A stretch of DNA of 64,000 bases, from assembly GCF_902506605.1 (NCBI RefSeq), contig NZ_LR733979.1:703064-767063 (forward strand), given 5' to 3'. Shown in pieces: positions 39,679 through 48,844 of the stretch; within the stretch, counting starts at the first letter, position 1, and each line of letters starts with the position of its first letter. Position numbers and translations under genes: made by a program. Origin of the DNA: Sphingomonas sp. AX6. Lineage in GTDB: Bacteria > Pseudomonadota > Alphaproteobacteria > Sphingomonadales > Sphingomonadaceae. The notes under the pieces were generated by a model. The model did not search any database. It was not told where the DNA came from and saw nothing but the letters and a program-made list of their open reading frames with translations.

Positions 39679-40617
39679 CTATTCGGCCGCCGGCATCGGG
39701 CCTGCGAGCAGCAGCGGGTCAATCCGCGCATCCCACCATTTCATGCCCCAGTGCATGTGCGGTCCGGTCGCGCGTCCGGTGCTGCCGACGGTGCCGAGGC
39801 GCTGGCCGCGACGAACGGTGTCGCCTTCGCGCACGTCGATCCGGTCCATGTGCAGGAACGCGCTGTTCAACCCCATGCCGTGGTCGATCATCAGCAACCG
39901 GCCCTCCAACGTGAACTCGCCCGGCGTTGCCAGCACCACCACGCCGTCGGCGGGTGCCATCAGCGGCGTGCCGGTGGGGCGGGCGACATCGACCCCCGAG
40001 TGATAGCTGCCGGGCTCGCCGCGATAGATGCGTTGCGCGCCGAATAGCCCCGATAGGCGCCCCGTCACCGGCCACAGGAATTGCTGACGCCAGCCTTGCG
40101 CGCCCGTATCCTTCGCCCGTGCGGCGTTGATCTGGGCGAGTTCGGGGGCGCGGCGGCGTTGGAATTCGGCGCTGGGTTGGGAAATGCGGGCAAGCGAATT
40201 GAGCCGCTCGATCCGCCAGGCCCGCGGGGCGACCGCAATGGCCTGGGTCACGCGGCTGCCGTCGCGACGCTCGGCGACCAAGGTCGCGGTCGCGGTCGCA
40301 TCGCGATCGAAAGCCAGGACGAAGCGGCCATCGCTTGCGAACCGCACCGGCGTCGCGTTCAGCGTCAGTCGGGTCGTCCCCGTCGGCACGTTGCCCAGCA
40401 TCAGACCGCCCTGGATCGCCTGACCCTCGAGCGCGATTCGGGTGGCTCGGGGCAGGCGCGCGGGCGTCGTCAGCGCGACCGGCGTGACTGCAACCGGCGT
40501 CGCTGGGGCGACCGCCGGGCTCCACGATGCGCGCCGCACGGGGGAAGGCAGCGCCGATGCGCAACCAATCAACAACAGCGAAATGGCGGCGCCCGCCCCC
40601 CAGCGCGCCCAGTTCAT
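39679..40617 (-). CDS. M23 family lipoprotein peptidase
   Basis: A 312-residue product with lipobox LLIGC near residue 21 and a C-terminal peptidase M23 domain: YHSGVDVARPTGTPLMAP (H, D), then GPHMHWGMKW (H-x-H). It should be a zinc endopeptidase acting on peptidoglycan cross-links from the membrane. Its ATG overlaps the DUF2093 stop (TGATG), so the pair is coupled. A longer frame upstream belongs to that gene. Confidence 0.88.
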   Translation of the reverse strand: MNWARWGAGAAISLLLIGCASALPSPVRRASWSPAVAPATPVAVTPVALTTPARLPRATRIALEGQAIQGGLMLGNVPTGTTRLTLNATPVRFASDGRFVLAFDRDATATATLVAERRDGSRVTQAIAVAPRAWRIERLNSLARISQPSAEFQRRRAPELAQINAARAKDTGAQGWRQQFLWPVTGRLSGLFGAQRIYRGEPGSYHSGVDVARPTGTPLMAPADGVVVLATPGEFTLEGRLLMIDHGMGLNSAFLHMDRIDVREGDTVRRGQRLGTVGSTGRATGPHMHWGMKWWDARIDPLLLAGPMPAAE

Positions 40618-40811
40618 CACGCGGCGGCCATCGCTTTGGTCGCAATCTCGGCGCTGGCATAGGGTTGCTGCGTCTCGACACTCCAATAGCGGAGTTCATC
40701 AAGGGGGATTTGCTCGCCGCTGACCGCGCACACGACATGGTCGCCGCTTGCCAGCATCCGAAAGCCGTTGGCCATATAATGGAGCCGCGCCGCGCGGCTG
40801 TTGTTCGACAT
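40617..40811 (-). CDS. DUF2093 protein
   Basis: A 64-residue protein (LHYMANGFRMLASGDHVVCA, then IPLDELRYWSVETQQPYAS), matching the small DUF2093 family of alphaproteobacteria. Function unknown. Conserved Cys and Trp suggest a metal or nucleic-acid role. A second ATG two codons upstream is possible. Confidence 0.8.
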   Translation of the reverse strand: MSNNSRAARLHYMANGFRMLASGDHVVCAVSGEQIPLDELRYWSVETQQPYASAEIATKAMAAA

Positions 40812-40841
40812 GAGCATGGATTTCGTCCGTTCGATTTCGGG

Positions 40842-42221
40842 TCAGAACAGGTCGGGCTGTTCGGGCACGGTCCCAGCATAGGATTTGCCGCCCGCGCGCT
40901 CAACCTTTGCATCGACCTCACCGTCCCTGAAGTGGAGACGGAGCGCACCGGCTGCGCGCGCTTCGGCGGCAGTCGCGGCGACCTTGCCGCTGGTCCGCGC
41001 CTCGACCCAGGCATAGCCACGCTCCAGAGGACGGTTGGGATGCGCCGCCACCAGCAGCCGCTCCATGTCCGCCAGCCGCTGCCGCGCCGACCCCAGCCTT
41101 GCCTCAAGCGCAGCGGGTCGCAATGCGCCCGCCACCCGGTCGAGCTGCCGCCGCGCCACATCCGCGCGCCGTTCCAGCCCGCGCCCCAGCCGCTGGGCGG
41201 CATCATCCACCCGCTGGCGTTGCGGCCCCAACAGCGCGTCACGCTTCGGCATGACGCGCACCAATGCGGCAAGCTGTTCTGCTCCGCGTTCCCGATACCG
41301 GATCGCGCAACGCTCGGTCCGCGCGCCCAACGTCGTCAGCGTGTAGGTGAGGTCCGCGAGCACCGGCACCGCGATTTCCGCCGCCGCGGTCGGCGTCGGC
41401 GCGCGAAGGTCGGCGGCGTAATCGCCCAGCGTCGTGTCGGTCTCATGCCCGACCGCCGAGATGATCGGGATCGAGCATTCGGCGATGGCGCGCACCACCG
41501 CTTCCTCGTTGAACGCCCACAAATCCTCGATCGACCCGCCGCCGCGCGCGACGATCACCAGATCGGGCCGCGCCACCGGACCACCCGGCGCAATCGCGTC
41601 GAAGCCGCGGATGGCCGCCGCGATCTGTCCCGCCGCGCTCTCGCCCTGCACCTGTACCGGCCAGACGATGACATGGCTGGGAAAACGGTCCTCCAGCCGG
41701 TGGAGGATGTCGCGGATGACCGCGCCTGTCGGCGACGTCACCACCCCGATCACACGCGGCAGATAGGGGAGCGGGCGGCGCGCCTTGCCCTTGGCGAACA
41801 GCCCTTCGGCCTCGAAGCGCGCCTTGTTCTTCTCAAGCAGCGCCATCAGCGCGCCTTCGCCCGCCACCTCCATCTTGTCGATGACGATCTGGTATTTCGA
41901 ACGTCCCGGATAGGTCGTGACCCTGCCGGTCGCCACCACCTCGATCCCGTCCTGCGGCACGAACGCCAGCGCGCCCGCAGCACCCCGCCACATCACCCCG
42001 TCGATGACCGCATCGGCATCCTTCAGCGTCAGATAGACATGGCCCGATGCTGCGCGCTTGTACCCCGAAATCTCGCCCTTCACCCGGACATGGCCGAATT
42101 CGCGCTCGACCATCCGTTTCAGATTGCCCGAAAGCTCGCCCACGCTCAGCGGCGCGGCGTTGTCGCCGGGCGAACTCTCGGCTAGCAGGCGCGCAGTCGT
42201 ATCAAACAGGGGATCCGCCAT
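40842..42221 (-). CDS. xseA: Exodeoxyribonuclease VII large subunit
   Basis: A 459-residue nuclease subunit. N-terminal OB domain ([39 protein letters not shown]), catalytic core ([58 protein letters not shown]) and C-terminal helices. With XseB it degrades single-stranded DNA to oligonucleotides. Its start codon overlaps that of purD on the other strand. Confidence 0.95.
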   Translation of the reverse strand: MADPLFDTTARLLAESSPGDNAAPLSVGELSGNLKRMVEREFGHVRVKGEISGYKRAASGHVYLTLKDADAVIDGVMWRGAAGALAFVPQDGIEVVATGRVTTYPGRSKYQIVIDKMEVAGEGALMALLEKNKARFEAEGLFAKGKARRPLPYLPRVIGVVTSPTGAVIRDILHRLEDRFPSHVIVWPVQVQGESAAGQIAAAIRGFDAIAPGGPVARPDLVIVARGGGSIEDLWAFNEEAVVRAIAECSIPIISAVGHETDTTLGDYAADLRAPTPTAAAEIAVPVLADLTYTLTTLGARTERCAIRYRERGAEQLAALVRVMPKRDALLGPQRQRVDDAAQRLGRGLERRADVARRQLDRVAGALRPAALEARLGSARQRLADMERLLVAAHPNRPLERGYAWVEARTSGKVAATAAEARAAGALRLHFRDGEVDAKVERAGGKSYAGTVPEQPDLF

Positions 42222-43482
42222 GAACGTCCTTCTGATCGGGTCGGGGGGCCGTGAACATGCGCTGGCGTGGAAGCTGGCGCAATCGCCGACCCTGACTAAG
42301 CTTTACGCCGCGCCGGGCAACCCCGGCATCGCGAACCATGCCGAAATCGCAGACATCGCGGCGACCGACCAGCGTGGGATCATTGATTTCTGTCTGAGAA
42401 ATTCGATCGAATTCGTGGTCATCGGCCCCGAGGCGCCGTTGGTCGAGGGGCTCGGCGACAATCTGCGCACCATGGGCATCGGCGTGTTCGGCCCCGACAA
42501 GGCGCCCGCGCAGTTGGAGGGGTCGAAGGGCTTCACCAAGGATCTCTGCCGCCGCGCCGATATCCCCACCGCAGGCTATGCGCGGGTCACCTCGCTGGAC
42601 GGTGCCCGCGCCGCGCTCGGCGATTTCGGGCTGCCGGTGGTCATCAAGGCCGACGGTCTGGCTGCGGGCAAGGGCGTCACCATCGCCATGTCGCACGCGG
42701 AAGCCGAGAAAGCGATCGCCGCCCTGTTCGACCGCCCCGGCGGCGAAGCGGTGATCGAGGAATTTCTGGACGGCGAGGAAGCCAGCCTCTTCGTGCTGAC
42801 CGACGGCACCAACCTGATGCCGTTCGGATCGGCACAGGATCACAAGCGCGTGGGCGAAGGCGACACCGGCCCCAATACCGGCGGCATGGGCGCATACAGC
42901 CCCGCCCCCGTGCTGACCCCTGCGCTGGAGCAACAGGCGATCGACGAGATCGTGCGGCCGACGGTACAGGCGCTGGCCGACATGGGCATGCCCTATTCGG
43001 GGGTGCTCTATGCCGGGCTGATGCTCACCAATACGGGTCCGAAGCTGATCGAATATAACGCCCGGTTCGGCGATCCCGAATGTCAGGTGCTGATGGCGCG
43101 GCTCGACGACGACCTGCTCGACATCATGGTCGCGACCGCGACCGGCAAGCTGGGCGAGCGCGCGTCTGCAAAGTTCAGCGATCACCATGCAATGACCGTG
43201 GTGGTCGCCGCCAAAGGCTATCCCGGAACACCCATAGCGGGCGGTGCGATCACCGGCATCGATGCGGCCGAAGCCAGCGGATCGGTGACGGTGTTCCAGG
43301 CCGGGACCAAAGCCGATGGCGATACGCTGCGCGCACAGGGTGGCCGCGTGCTGACCGTCACCGCGACCGGCCCCGATCTGCGTGCGGCACGCGACTCCGC
43401 TTATCGGGGCGTCGCGGCGATCGGGTTCGATGACGGCTTTTGCCGCAGCGACATCGGCTGGCGCGAACTGGCGCGGGGCTGA
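42220..43482 (+). CDS. purD: Phosphoribosylamine-glycine ligase
   Basis: A 420-residue ATP-grasp enzyme for the second step of purine synthesis. [19 protein letters not shown] at the start, [11 protein letters not shown] in the ATP-binding domain, [14 protein letters not shown] and [15 protein letters not shown] as ligands. AGGGGA ribosome site lies in the first codons of the divergent xseA gene. Confidence 0.95.
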   Translation: MNVLLIGSGGREHALAWKLAQSPTLTKLYAAPGNPGIANHAEIADIAATDQRGIIDFCLRNSIEFVVIGPEAPLVEGLGDNLRTMGIGVFGPDKAPAQLEGSKGFTKDLCRRADIPTAGYARVTSLDGARAALGDFGLPVVIKADGLAAGKGVTIAMSHAEAEKAIAALFDRPGGEAVIEEFLDGEEASLFVLTDGTNLMPFGSAQDHKRVGEGDTGPNTGGMGAYSPAPVLTPALEQQAIDEIVRPTVQALADMGMPYSGVLYAGLMLTNTGPKLIEYNARFGDPECQVLMARLDDDLLDIMVATATGKLGERASAKFSDHHAMTVVVAAKGYPGTPIAGGAITGIDAAEASGSVTVFQAGTKADGDTLRAQGGRVLTVTATGPDLRAARDSAYRGVAAIGFDDGFCRSDIGWRELARG

Positions 43483-43551
43483 ACGTCATTTGGTTGTCGC
43501 GCCCTGCCGGTCTATCACCGCAGCGGGGCCGATCATGCGTAAGGGTGCATC

Positions 43552-44217
43552 ATGGAAGAAAAATCGCTGCAATCGACCTCACCGCTCGGCGCTGTCGACG
43601 TGATGGGGACCATCACCACGGTCCATCTGATCCTGATCGCGCTATTTGCGGTCGCGGCAGTGATGGTCATCGTCTGGGGTGCCAAACGCCGCCGCGCGAA
43701 GCGGCACGCGCTGGCCGAACTCGAATCCGAAGGTCGCCTGCAAACGGTCGATAGCGATGCGCCCGCGGCGCCCGCCGAAACGCTAACCGAACCGGCACGC
43801 CAGGCACCGCAGCCGGTCGAGCGGGTAGCCGAGCCCGCAGCCTCCTCGCCGGTCATCGCGCCCGTATCCGAAGCGATTTCGCAGCCGGTGCCCGTCGCAC
43901 CGCCGCCGCCGCCGATCGTGGAGACGCCGGTCGAGATCATCGCTGCCCCGGTCGCGGCACCCGAGCCTTCAGCCAACGCTGGCGATCTGACCCGGCTAAA
44001 GGGACTGGGTCCGAAAGTCGCCGCGCGGCTGGCCGAATTGAACGTCACCCGCATCGCTGACCTCGCCGCGCTGAACGATGCGCAGGCCGCGGACCTCGAC
44101 GCGCAACTGGGCAATTTCAGGGGCCGCATGGCTCGCGACAAATGGATCGAACAGGCGCGGCTGCTGGATGCAGGCGACATCGCCGGTTACGAAGCTCAGT
44201 TCGGGAAATTGGGCTGA
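43552..44217 (+). CDS. Membrane-anchored helix-hairpin-helix protein
   Basis: A 221-residue protein: one membrane helix (LILIALFAVAAVMVIVWGA), a proline/valine/glutamate-rich linker (about 65-140), and a C-terminal HhH-type domain (DLTRLKGLGPKVAARLAEL, then FRGRMARDKWIEQA). Homologues near ribosomal or nucleoid genes are known in sphingomonads, role unknown. It could tether DNA or a ribonucleoprotein to the inner membrane. Confidence 0.7.
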   Translation: MEEKSLQSTSPLGAVDVMGTITTVHLILIALFAVAAVMVIVWGAKRRRAKRHALAELESEGRLQTVDSDAPAAPAETLTEPARQAPQPVERVAEPAASSPVIAPVSEAISQPVPVAPPPPPIVETPVEIIAAPVAAPEPSANAGDLTRLKGLGPKVAARLAELNVTRIADLAALNDAQAADLDAQLGNFRGRMARDKWIEQARLLDAGDIAGYEAQFGKLG

Positions 44218-44304
44218 GCCCGAACGCGACTTTACCCCATCGCGCCGTCTATCAACCCAATCCGTTTGGGGGTACATCGCAAGACCGGGCCTCGGCCGAA
44301 CCAA

Positions 44305-45612
44305 TTAATCCCGCTGTTCGACCAGCAACTTATCGATCTTGCGTCCGTCCATATCGACGATCTCGAAACGCCAGCCCTGCTCGGTGAAATGATCGCCTTC
44401 CTCGGGCAACCGCTTGATCACCGACAGCGCCAGTCCCGCCACGGTCGCGAAATCGCGGTCTTCGGGCAGGTCGATGCCGATGCGTTCGGCGAGTGCGTCG
44501 GCGGGCATCTGACCCGACACCAGCAGCGATCCGTCCTCGCGCTTCACGACATGCGGCACGTCGTCGGCATCTGCGTCCGACGCGAAATTGCCCGCGATCG
44601 CCGCCAAAAGGTCTGCCGGCGTCACGATCCCTTCGAAATGGCCATATTCGTCATGGACCATGCCCATCGGCACGCCCGATCGACGCAGCACGGTCAACGC
44701 GTCCATCGCATCGACCTGATCGGGCAGTACGGGCGCCTCGCGCATCAACGCGCGCAGCGACAGGGTTTCGCGCTTCACTAGCGCGGCAACGATATCGCGT
44801 GCCTCGACCACGCCCAGCACCGCATCGATCGATCCTTCGGCGACGATCAGCCGGGTATGCGGCGTTACCGCCAGCCGCGCGAACAGCGCGTCACTGTCGA
44901 GATCGGCATCGACCCATTCGACGTCGGTGCGCGGGGTCATCACTTCGCGCACGGGGCGATCCGCCAGCCGCACCACGCCCGAGATGATCGAGCGTTCATG
45001 CTCCTCGATCACGCCCGATTTCGTCGCCTCGGCGACCAGCAGATGCAGTTCCTCCGCGGTAATCCGGTCCTCGGATTCGCGGTTCATGCGCAGCAGGCGG
45101 AAGACGAGGCCGGTCGATTTGTCGAGCAGCCAGACGAGCGGTGCCGCGACTTTCGACAAAAAGATCATCGGCAGCGAAATCAGCACCGCGATCGGCTCGG
45201 GCGAACGCAGCGCGAATTGCTTGGGCACCAACTCGCCGATGATCAGCGAGGCGTAGGTAGTGAGGCCGATGACTAGCGACAGGCCCAGCACATTCGCGGT
45301 CGGATCGGACAGCCCGAGCCATAATTCCAGTCGCTCGGCGACCGGCTGGCCCAGGCTTGCCCCCGAATAGGCACCGTTGATGATGCCGATCAGCGTAATG
45401 CCGATCTGGACCGTGGACAGGAACTTACCGGGGTCTTCGGACAGCGCGATCGCGGCAGCCGCGCCCTTGCTCCCCTTTTGTGCAGCGCCCTCTAGCCGGG
45501 CTTTGCGTGCGGAAACGATGGCGAGTTCGGACATAGCGAACACGCCGTTCATCGCCACCAGACCAAGGATGATCGCGACGTCGAGCCAGGGGAAAGGGAG
45601 AGGGTCTGTCAT
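44305..45612 (-). CDS. CNNM/CBS/CorC-type transporter (hemolysin family)
   Basis: A 435-residue protein with a CNNM membrane domain (helices within residues 1-190, for example IGITLIGIINGAYSGASLG and LSLVIGLTTYASLIIGELVPK), paired CBS domains (MTPRTDVEWVDAD, LIVAEGSIDAVLGVVEARD; VLRRSGVPMGMVHDEYGHFEG) and the C-terminal CorC_HlyC domain. Likely a magnesium/cobalt efflux protein; hemolysin labels for this family are historical. Confidence 0.9.
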   Translation of the reverse strand: MTDPLPFPWLDVAIILGLVAMNGVFAMSELAIVSARKARLEGAAQKGSKGAAAAIALSEDPGKFLSTVQIGITLIGIINGAYSGASLGQPVAERLELWLGLSDPTANVLGLSLVIGLTTYASLIIGELVPKQFALRSPEPIAVLISLPMIFLSKVAAPLVWLLDKSTGLVFRLLRMNRESEDRITAEELHLLVAEATKSGVIEEHERSIISGVVRLADRPVREVMTPRTDVEWVDADLDSDALFARLAVTPHTRLIVAEGSIDAVLGVVEARDIVAALVKRETLSLRALMREAPVLPDQVDAMDALTVLRRSGVPMGMVHDEYGHFEGIVTPADLLAAIAGNFASDADADDVPHVVKREDGSLLVSGQMPADALAERIGIDLPEDRDFATVAGLALSVIKRLPEEGDHFTEQGWRFEIVDMDGRKIDKLLVEQRD

Positions 45613-45798
45613 GGGTGACTGTGCGAACCCTTAGCCGCAAGCGGGCTTCGCGTACAACCGGCAATCACCACCTGTCCCGAATGAACAACGGGTCAGCTTC
45701 GATGCGAAGGTGGAACAACTCTGCGCGGCGCGGGTTGGGTGGGCATCTCTGGCGGGTGTAACCCCGAAAGACGCCAGCGTAAAAGGAGGACCGAATTT
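45613..45798. other. Divergent intergenic region
   Basis: About 185 bases between the CorC-type gene and the OmpA lipoprotein gene. It should contain promoters for both; AAAAGGAGGA at 45781-45790 is the strong ribosome site of the lipoprotein. No gene or clear -35/-10 pair was seen. Confidence 0.4.
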
Positions 45799-46476
45799 AT
45801 GAAGATGATCCAGAAACTGTCGATGACCGCCGCGATCGGCGCGCTGACCCTGACCGCTGCCTGCGTCACCGATCCGGTGACCGGCGAGCGCAGCATTTCG
45901 AAGACCGCGCTGGGCGGCGTCGGCGGCGCACTGGGCGGGTATCTGCTCGGCGATCTGGTCGGCGGTCGCAACGATCGTACCGCAAAGATCATCGGTGCCG
46001 GTATCGGCGGCCTCGCAGGTGCCGGGATCGGCAACTACATGGACCGTCAGGAACGCGCGATGCGTGAACGGACGGCCGGCAGCGATATCGACGTCGTTCG
46101 CCAGGGCGACGATCTGTTACTACGCATGCCGTCTGGCATCACCTTTGCCACCGACAGCGCGAATGTCGCACCCCAATTCCGCCCAACGCTGAACGAAGTC
46201 GCGGCAGTTCTCGCCGAATATCCCAACACCTATGTCGATGTTTATGGCCACACCGATTCGACCGGTTCGGACGCTTATAACCAGGGCCTGTCGGAACGTC
46301 GCGCCGCGGCAGTCGCCAATTACCTGTCGTCGCAGGGCGTGGCCTCGGCTCGCCTCGGCACGCGTGGCTTTGGCGAAACCCAGCCGATCGCATCGAACGA
46401 CACCGAAGCGGGTCGCGCGGAAAACCGCCGCGTCGAAATCAAGGTCGTGCCGATCGCCGAGAGCGACTTGCGCTGA
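45799..46476 (+). CDS. OmpA family lipoprotein with glycine zipper
   Basis: A 225-residue outer-membrane protein. Lipobox TAAC near residue 22, glycine-zipper membrane segment (LGGVGGALGGYLLGDLVG; IIGAGIGGLAGAGIGNYM), and an OmpA-like peptidoglycan-binding domain (FATDSANVAPQF, YVDVYGHTDSTGSDAYNQ, LSERRAAAVANYL). It anchors the outer membrane to the wall. A hairpin follows the gene. Confidence 0.92.
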   Translation: MKMIQKLSMTAAIGALTLTAACVTDPVTGERSISKTALGGVGGALGGYLLGDLVGGRNDRTAKIIGAGIGGLAGAGIGNYMDRQERAMRERTAGSDIDVVRQGDDLLLRMPSGITFATDSANVAPQFRPTLNEVAAVLAEYPNTYVDVYGHTDSTGSDAYNQGLSERRAAAVANYLSSQGVASARLGTRGFGETQPIASNDTEAGRAENRRVEIKVVPIAESDLR

Positions 46477-46492
46477 TCTGATACCGAAGCGG

Positions 46493-46534
46493 TGAAAATG
46501 TGCGCGCGGGGCATGCCTCGCGCGCCCATTTTCA
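46493..46534. terminator. Long hairpin after the OmpA gene
   Basis: TGAAAATG pairs with CATTTTCA and GCGCGCG with CGCGCGC around a GGGCATGCCT loop, with one mismatched pair between: a 42-base hairpin 16 bases after the stop. No long T-run, but shape and place suggest transcription termination. Confidence 0.6.
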
Positions 46535-46572
46535 TGATACCGTCCGCTCGAATCATAACCGGGAGCGGATGC

Positions 46573-47457
46573 ATGAAGACCGAACGGATCGCCCTTTCCA
46601 CCGGCATCACGCTGAACGTCGCGACCGCAGGCGAGTCAGGCGCACCGCCGCTGATCTTCCTCCACGGCTTTCCCGAATCTCACCGCACCTGGTGCCACCA
46701 GATCGCCGAATTCGCGAAGGACCATTTCGTGATCGCCCCCGACCAGCGCGGCTTCGGCGCGTCGGACCAGCCGCAGGACGTGGCGCAATACACGCCCGAC
46801 AAGCCGGTCGCCGACCTGATCGCACTCGCCGACCATCTCGGCATCGACCGATTTACGCTGGTCGGCCACGACTGGGGTGGCGCCATCGCGTGGATGGCGG
46901 CGCTGAACCGGCCCGACCGCATCGAGCGGCTAATTATCGTCAACGCGCCCCACCCGCTCGTTTTTCAGAAATCGCTGATCGACGACCCCGCCCAGCGCGC
47001 CGCCAGCCAATATATCACCGCGTTCCGATCGCCGGGTATCGAGGTGCATATCGCCAATATGGGCGTCGAGACCTTTTTCGACACCAGCTTCGCCAAACAT
47101 GCCGACCCGGCGCTGTTGACGGAGGAAAAGCAGCATTACATCACCGACTGGTCGCGCCCCGGCGCGATAACCGCGATGCTCAACTGGTATCGCGCGAGCG
47201 CGATTACCGTGCCCGCGATGGACGAGGACGCGGCGATGCCCGCCTTCGTCACTACCCCCTTCCCGCCCGTCCAGCCGCCGACGCTCGTCATCTGGGGAAT
47301 GCAGGACAAGGCGCTTCTGCCCGTCCAGCTTGAGGGGCTAGGGGATTACGTCCCCGACCTGACCATCACGCGGATCGGCGACGCCGGGCATTTCGTGCCG
47401 TGGGAAAAACCGGAAGCCGTCAACGCGGCGATGCGCGACTGGCTCGCCGCGCACTGA
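46573..47457 (+). CDS. Alpha/beta hydrolase, epoxide hydrolase/haloalkane dehalogenase-like
   Basis: A 294-residue hydrolase. The oxyanion motif is HGFPES, the nucleophile Asp is in GHDWGG (near residue 101), and the C-terminal His is in GDAGHFVPWEKP. An Asp nucleophile, rather than Ser, points to epoxide hydrolases or haloalkane dehalogenases. Substrate unknown. GGAG upstream of the ATG. Confidence 0.85.
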   Translation: MKTERIALSTGITLNVATAGESGAPPLIFLHGFPESHRTWCHQIAEFAKDHFVIAPDQRGFGASDQPQDVAQYTPDKPVADLIALADHLGIDRFTLVGHDWGGAIAWMAALNRPDRIERLIIVNAPHPLVFQKSLIDDPAQRAASQYITAFRSPGIEVHIANMGVETFFDTSFAKHADPALLTEEKQHYITDWSRPGAITAMLNWYRASAITVPAMDEDAAMPAFVTTPFPPVQPPTLVIWGMQDKALLPVQLEGLGDYVPDLTITRIGDAGHFVPWEKPEAVNAAMRDWLAAH

Positions 47458-47463
47458 CGCGCG

Positions 47464-48069
47464 TCAGTCGATCCGGTTAAACGTGCCGAAATCGGGACGC
47501 GGGCTGCGGTCGAAGATGGTTGAGGGATCGCCCTTGCCGAAGGTCGCGATGAAATTGGCGGTCACGCCCGGCTGATCGGCGAAGAAGGCGGCATTGACCT
47601 TATCGCCATCGAACCCCGACATCGGCCCGGTGTCCCAGCCCAATGCGCGCGCGGCGATGATGAAATAGGCACCCTGAAGCGTGCCGTTGCGAAACGCGCT
47701 GGTCTTGCGCGCGGCCTTTGCGTCGGCGCTGTCGCCGTCGAACCAGGATTTGGCGTCGGTATGCGGAAACAGCCAGGGGAGCTGTTCGTGGAAATTCTCG
47801 TCCATGCCGATGACGACGGCCGCGGGCGCGGCGCGGATCTTGTCCGGATTGGTGCCGGTGGCGGCGTCGGCAAGCCTGTCCTTCGCATCCTGCGACAAAC
47901 ACCAGACGAAGCGCGCAGGCTGCTGGTTGGCGGAAGTCGGCCCCATCTTCACCAATTCGTAGATCGCGCGGATATCCGCCTCGGTGACCGGCGTATGGTC
48001 ATACCCATTGTAGGTGCGCGCAGTGCGAAAGATCATGTCGAGCGCGGTGTCGTCGAGCGGCTGGGGCAT
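47464..48069 (-). CDS. Nitroreductase family protein (RutE/HadB-like)
   Basis: A 201-residue FMN-dependent reductase. MIFRTARTYNGYDHTPVTE, KMGPTSANQQPARFVWC, and RALGWDTGPMSGFD match the malonic semialdehyde reductase RutE group. There are no other rut genes nearby, so the specific substrate is not established. Its gene end is convergent with the hydrolase gene, with only a few bases between. Confidence 0.85.
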   Translation of the reverse strand: MPQPLDDTALDMIFRTARTYNGYDHTPVTEADIRAIYELVKMGPTSANQQPARFVWCLSQDAKDRLADAATGTNPDKIRAAPAAVVIGMDENFHEQLPWLFPHTDAKSWFDGDSADAKAARKTSAFRNGTLQGAYFIIAARALGWDTGPMSGFDGDKVNAAFFADQPGVTANFIATFGKGDPSTIFDRSPRPDFGTFNRID

Positions 48070-48106
48070 CGGCAGTTCCTGTAAGTTAGCTAGGGTCGCA
48101 GACGGC

Positions 48107-48682
48107 TCAGACCGCGCGGACTTCGGTCACTTCGGGGACGTAATGGCGAAGCAACTGCTCGATCCCGCTTTTCAGCGTCATCGTCGAGGACGGACACCCA
48201 GAGCACGCACCCTGCATCTGGAGATAGACCTTGCCCTGGTCGAAGCCGCGAAACACGATGTCGCCGCCGTCATTGGCAACCGCCGGGCGGACGCGGGTTT
48301 CGATCAATTCCTTGATCTGCGCGACGATCTCGGCGTCTTCCGGGTTTTCGGCGAACTGAGCATCGGCTGAGGGCACCGCGATCCCGGCGGCCGATCCTGC
48401 GCGGAACAGCGGCATGTTGGCCGAGAAATGCTCCATCAATATGCCCAGCACATCGGGCTTCAGGTCGGGCCAATTCACCCCCGGTGCGGCCGTCACCGAA
48501 ATGAAGTCGCGTCCGAAGAACACGCCGGTCACGTCGCCGAGCGAGAACAATGCTTCGGCCAGCGGCGACGCTTCGGCTTCCTCGGGCGCGGCGAAATCGC
48601 GGGTGCCCGCCTCCATCACGACCTGACCGGGCAGGAATTTTAGGGTGGAGGGGTTGGGCGTGGCTTCGGTTTCGATAAGCAT
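48107..48682 (-). CDS. NifU-like Fe-S cluster scaffold protein
   Basis: A 191-residue protein with an N-terminal Nfu_N domain (IETEATPNPSTLKFLPGQVV) and a C-terminal NifU domain with the cluster motif GACSGCPSSTMTLKSGIE (C-x2-C). It delivers Fe-S clusters to target proteins and would act with the suf system encoded further along. ATG 48682 is preferred; another is three codons upstream. Confidence 0.9.
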   Translation of the reverse strand: MLIETEATPNPSTLKFLPGQVVMEAGTRDFAAPEEAEASPLAEALFSLGDVTGVFFGRDFISVTAAPGVNWPDLKPDVLGILMEHFSANMPLFRAGSAAGIAVPSADAQFAENPEDAEIVAQIKELIETRVRPAVANDGGDIVFRGFDQGKVYLQMQGACSGCPSSTMTLKSGIEQLLRHYVPEVTEVRAV

Positions 48683-48844
48683 GGATGGCATGTGGCGTGA
48701 GCGGGCGGTGGGATCAAGGCAAGCGACGGCAACGAAGCGTTTTCCAACCTCCTCGTTCAGCAAGGCGCAAGGTGGGCGCGTCATCCTCGCGTGCCAAATC
48801 ATTGCCGCTGGCGACACCGTGCTTCACCGCCTAGATTGGACCTT

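Noticed and set aside
40527-42185. 552-residue frame opposite xseA and the M23 region
   Set aside because: Antisense shadow spanning several real genes on the other strand.
44305-45612. Hemolysin function for the CNNM/CBS/CorC protein
   Set aside because: The domain set indicates a metal ion transporter; the hemolysin name is historical.
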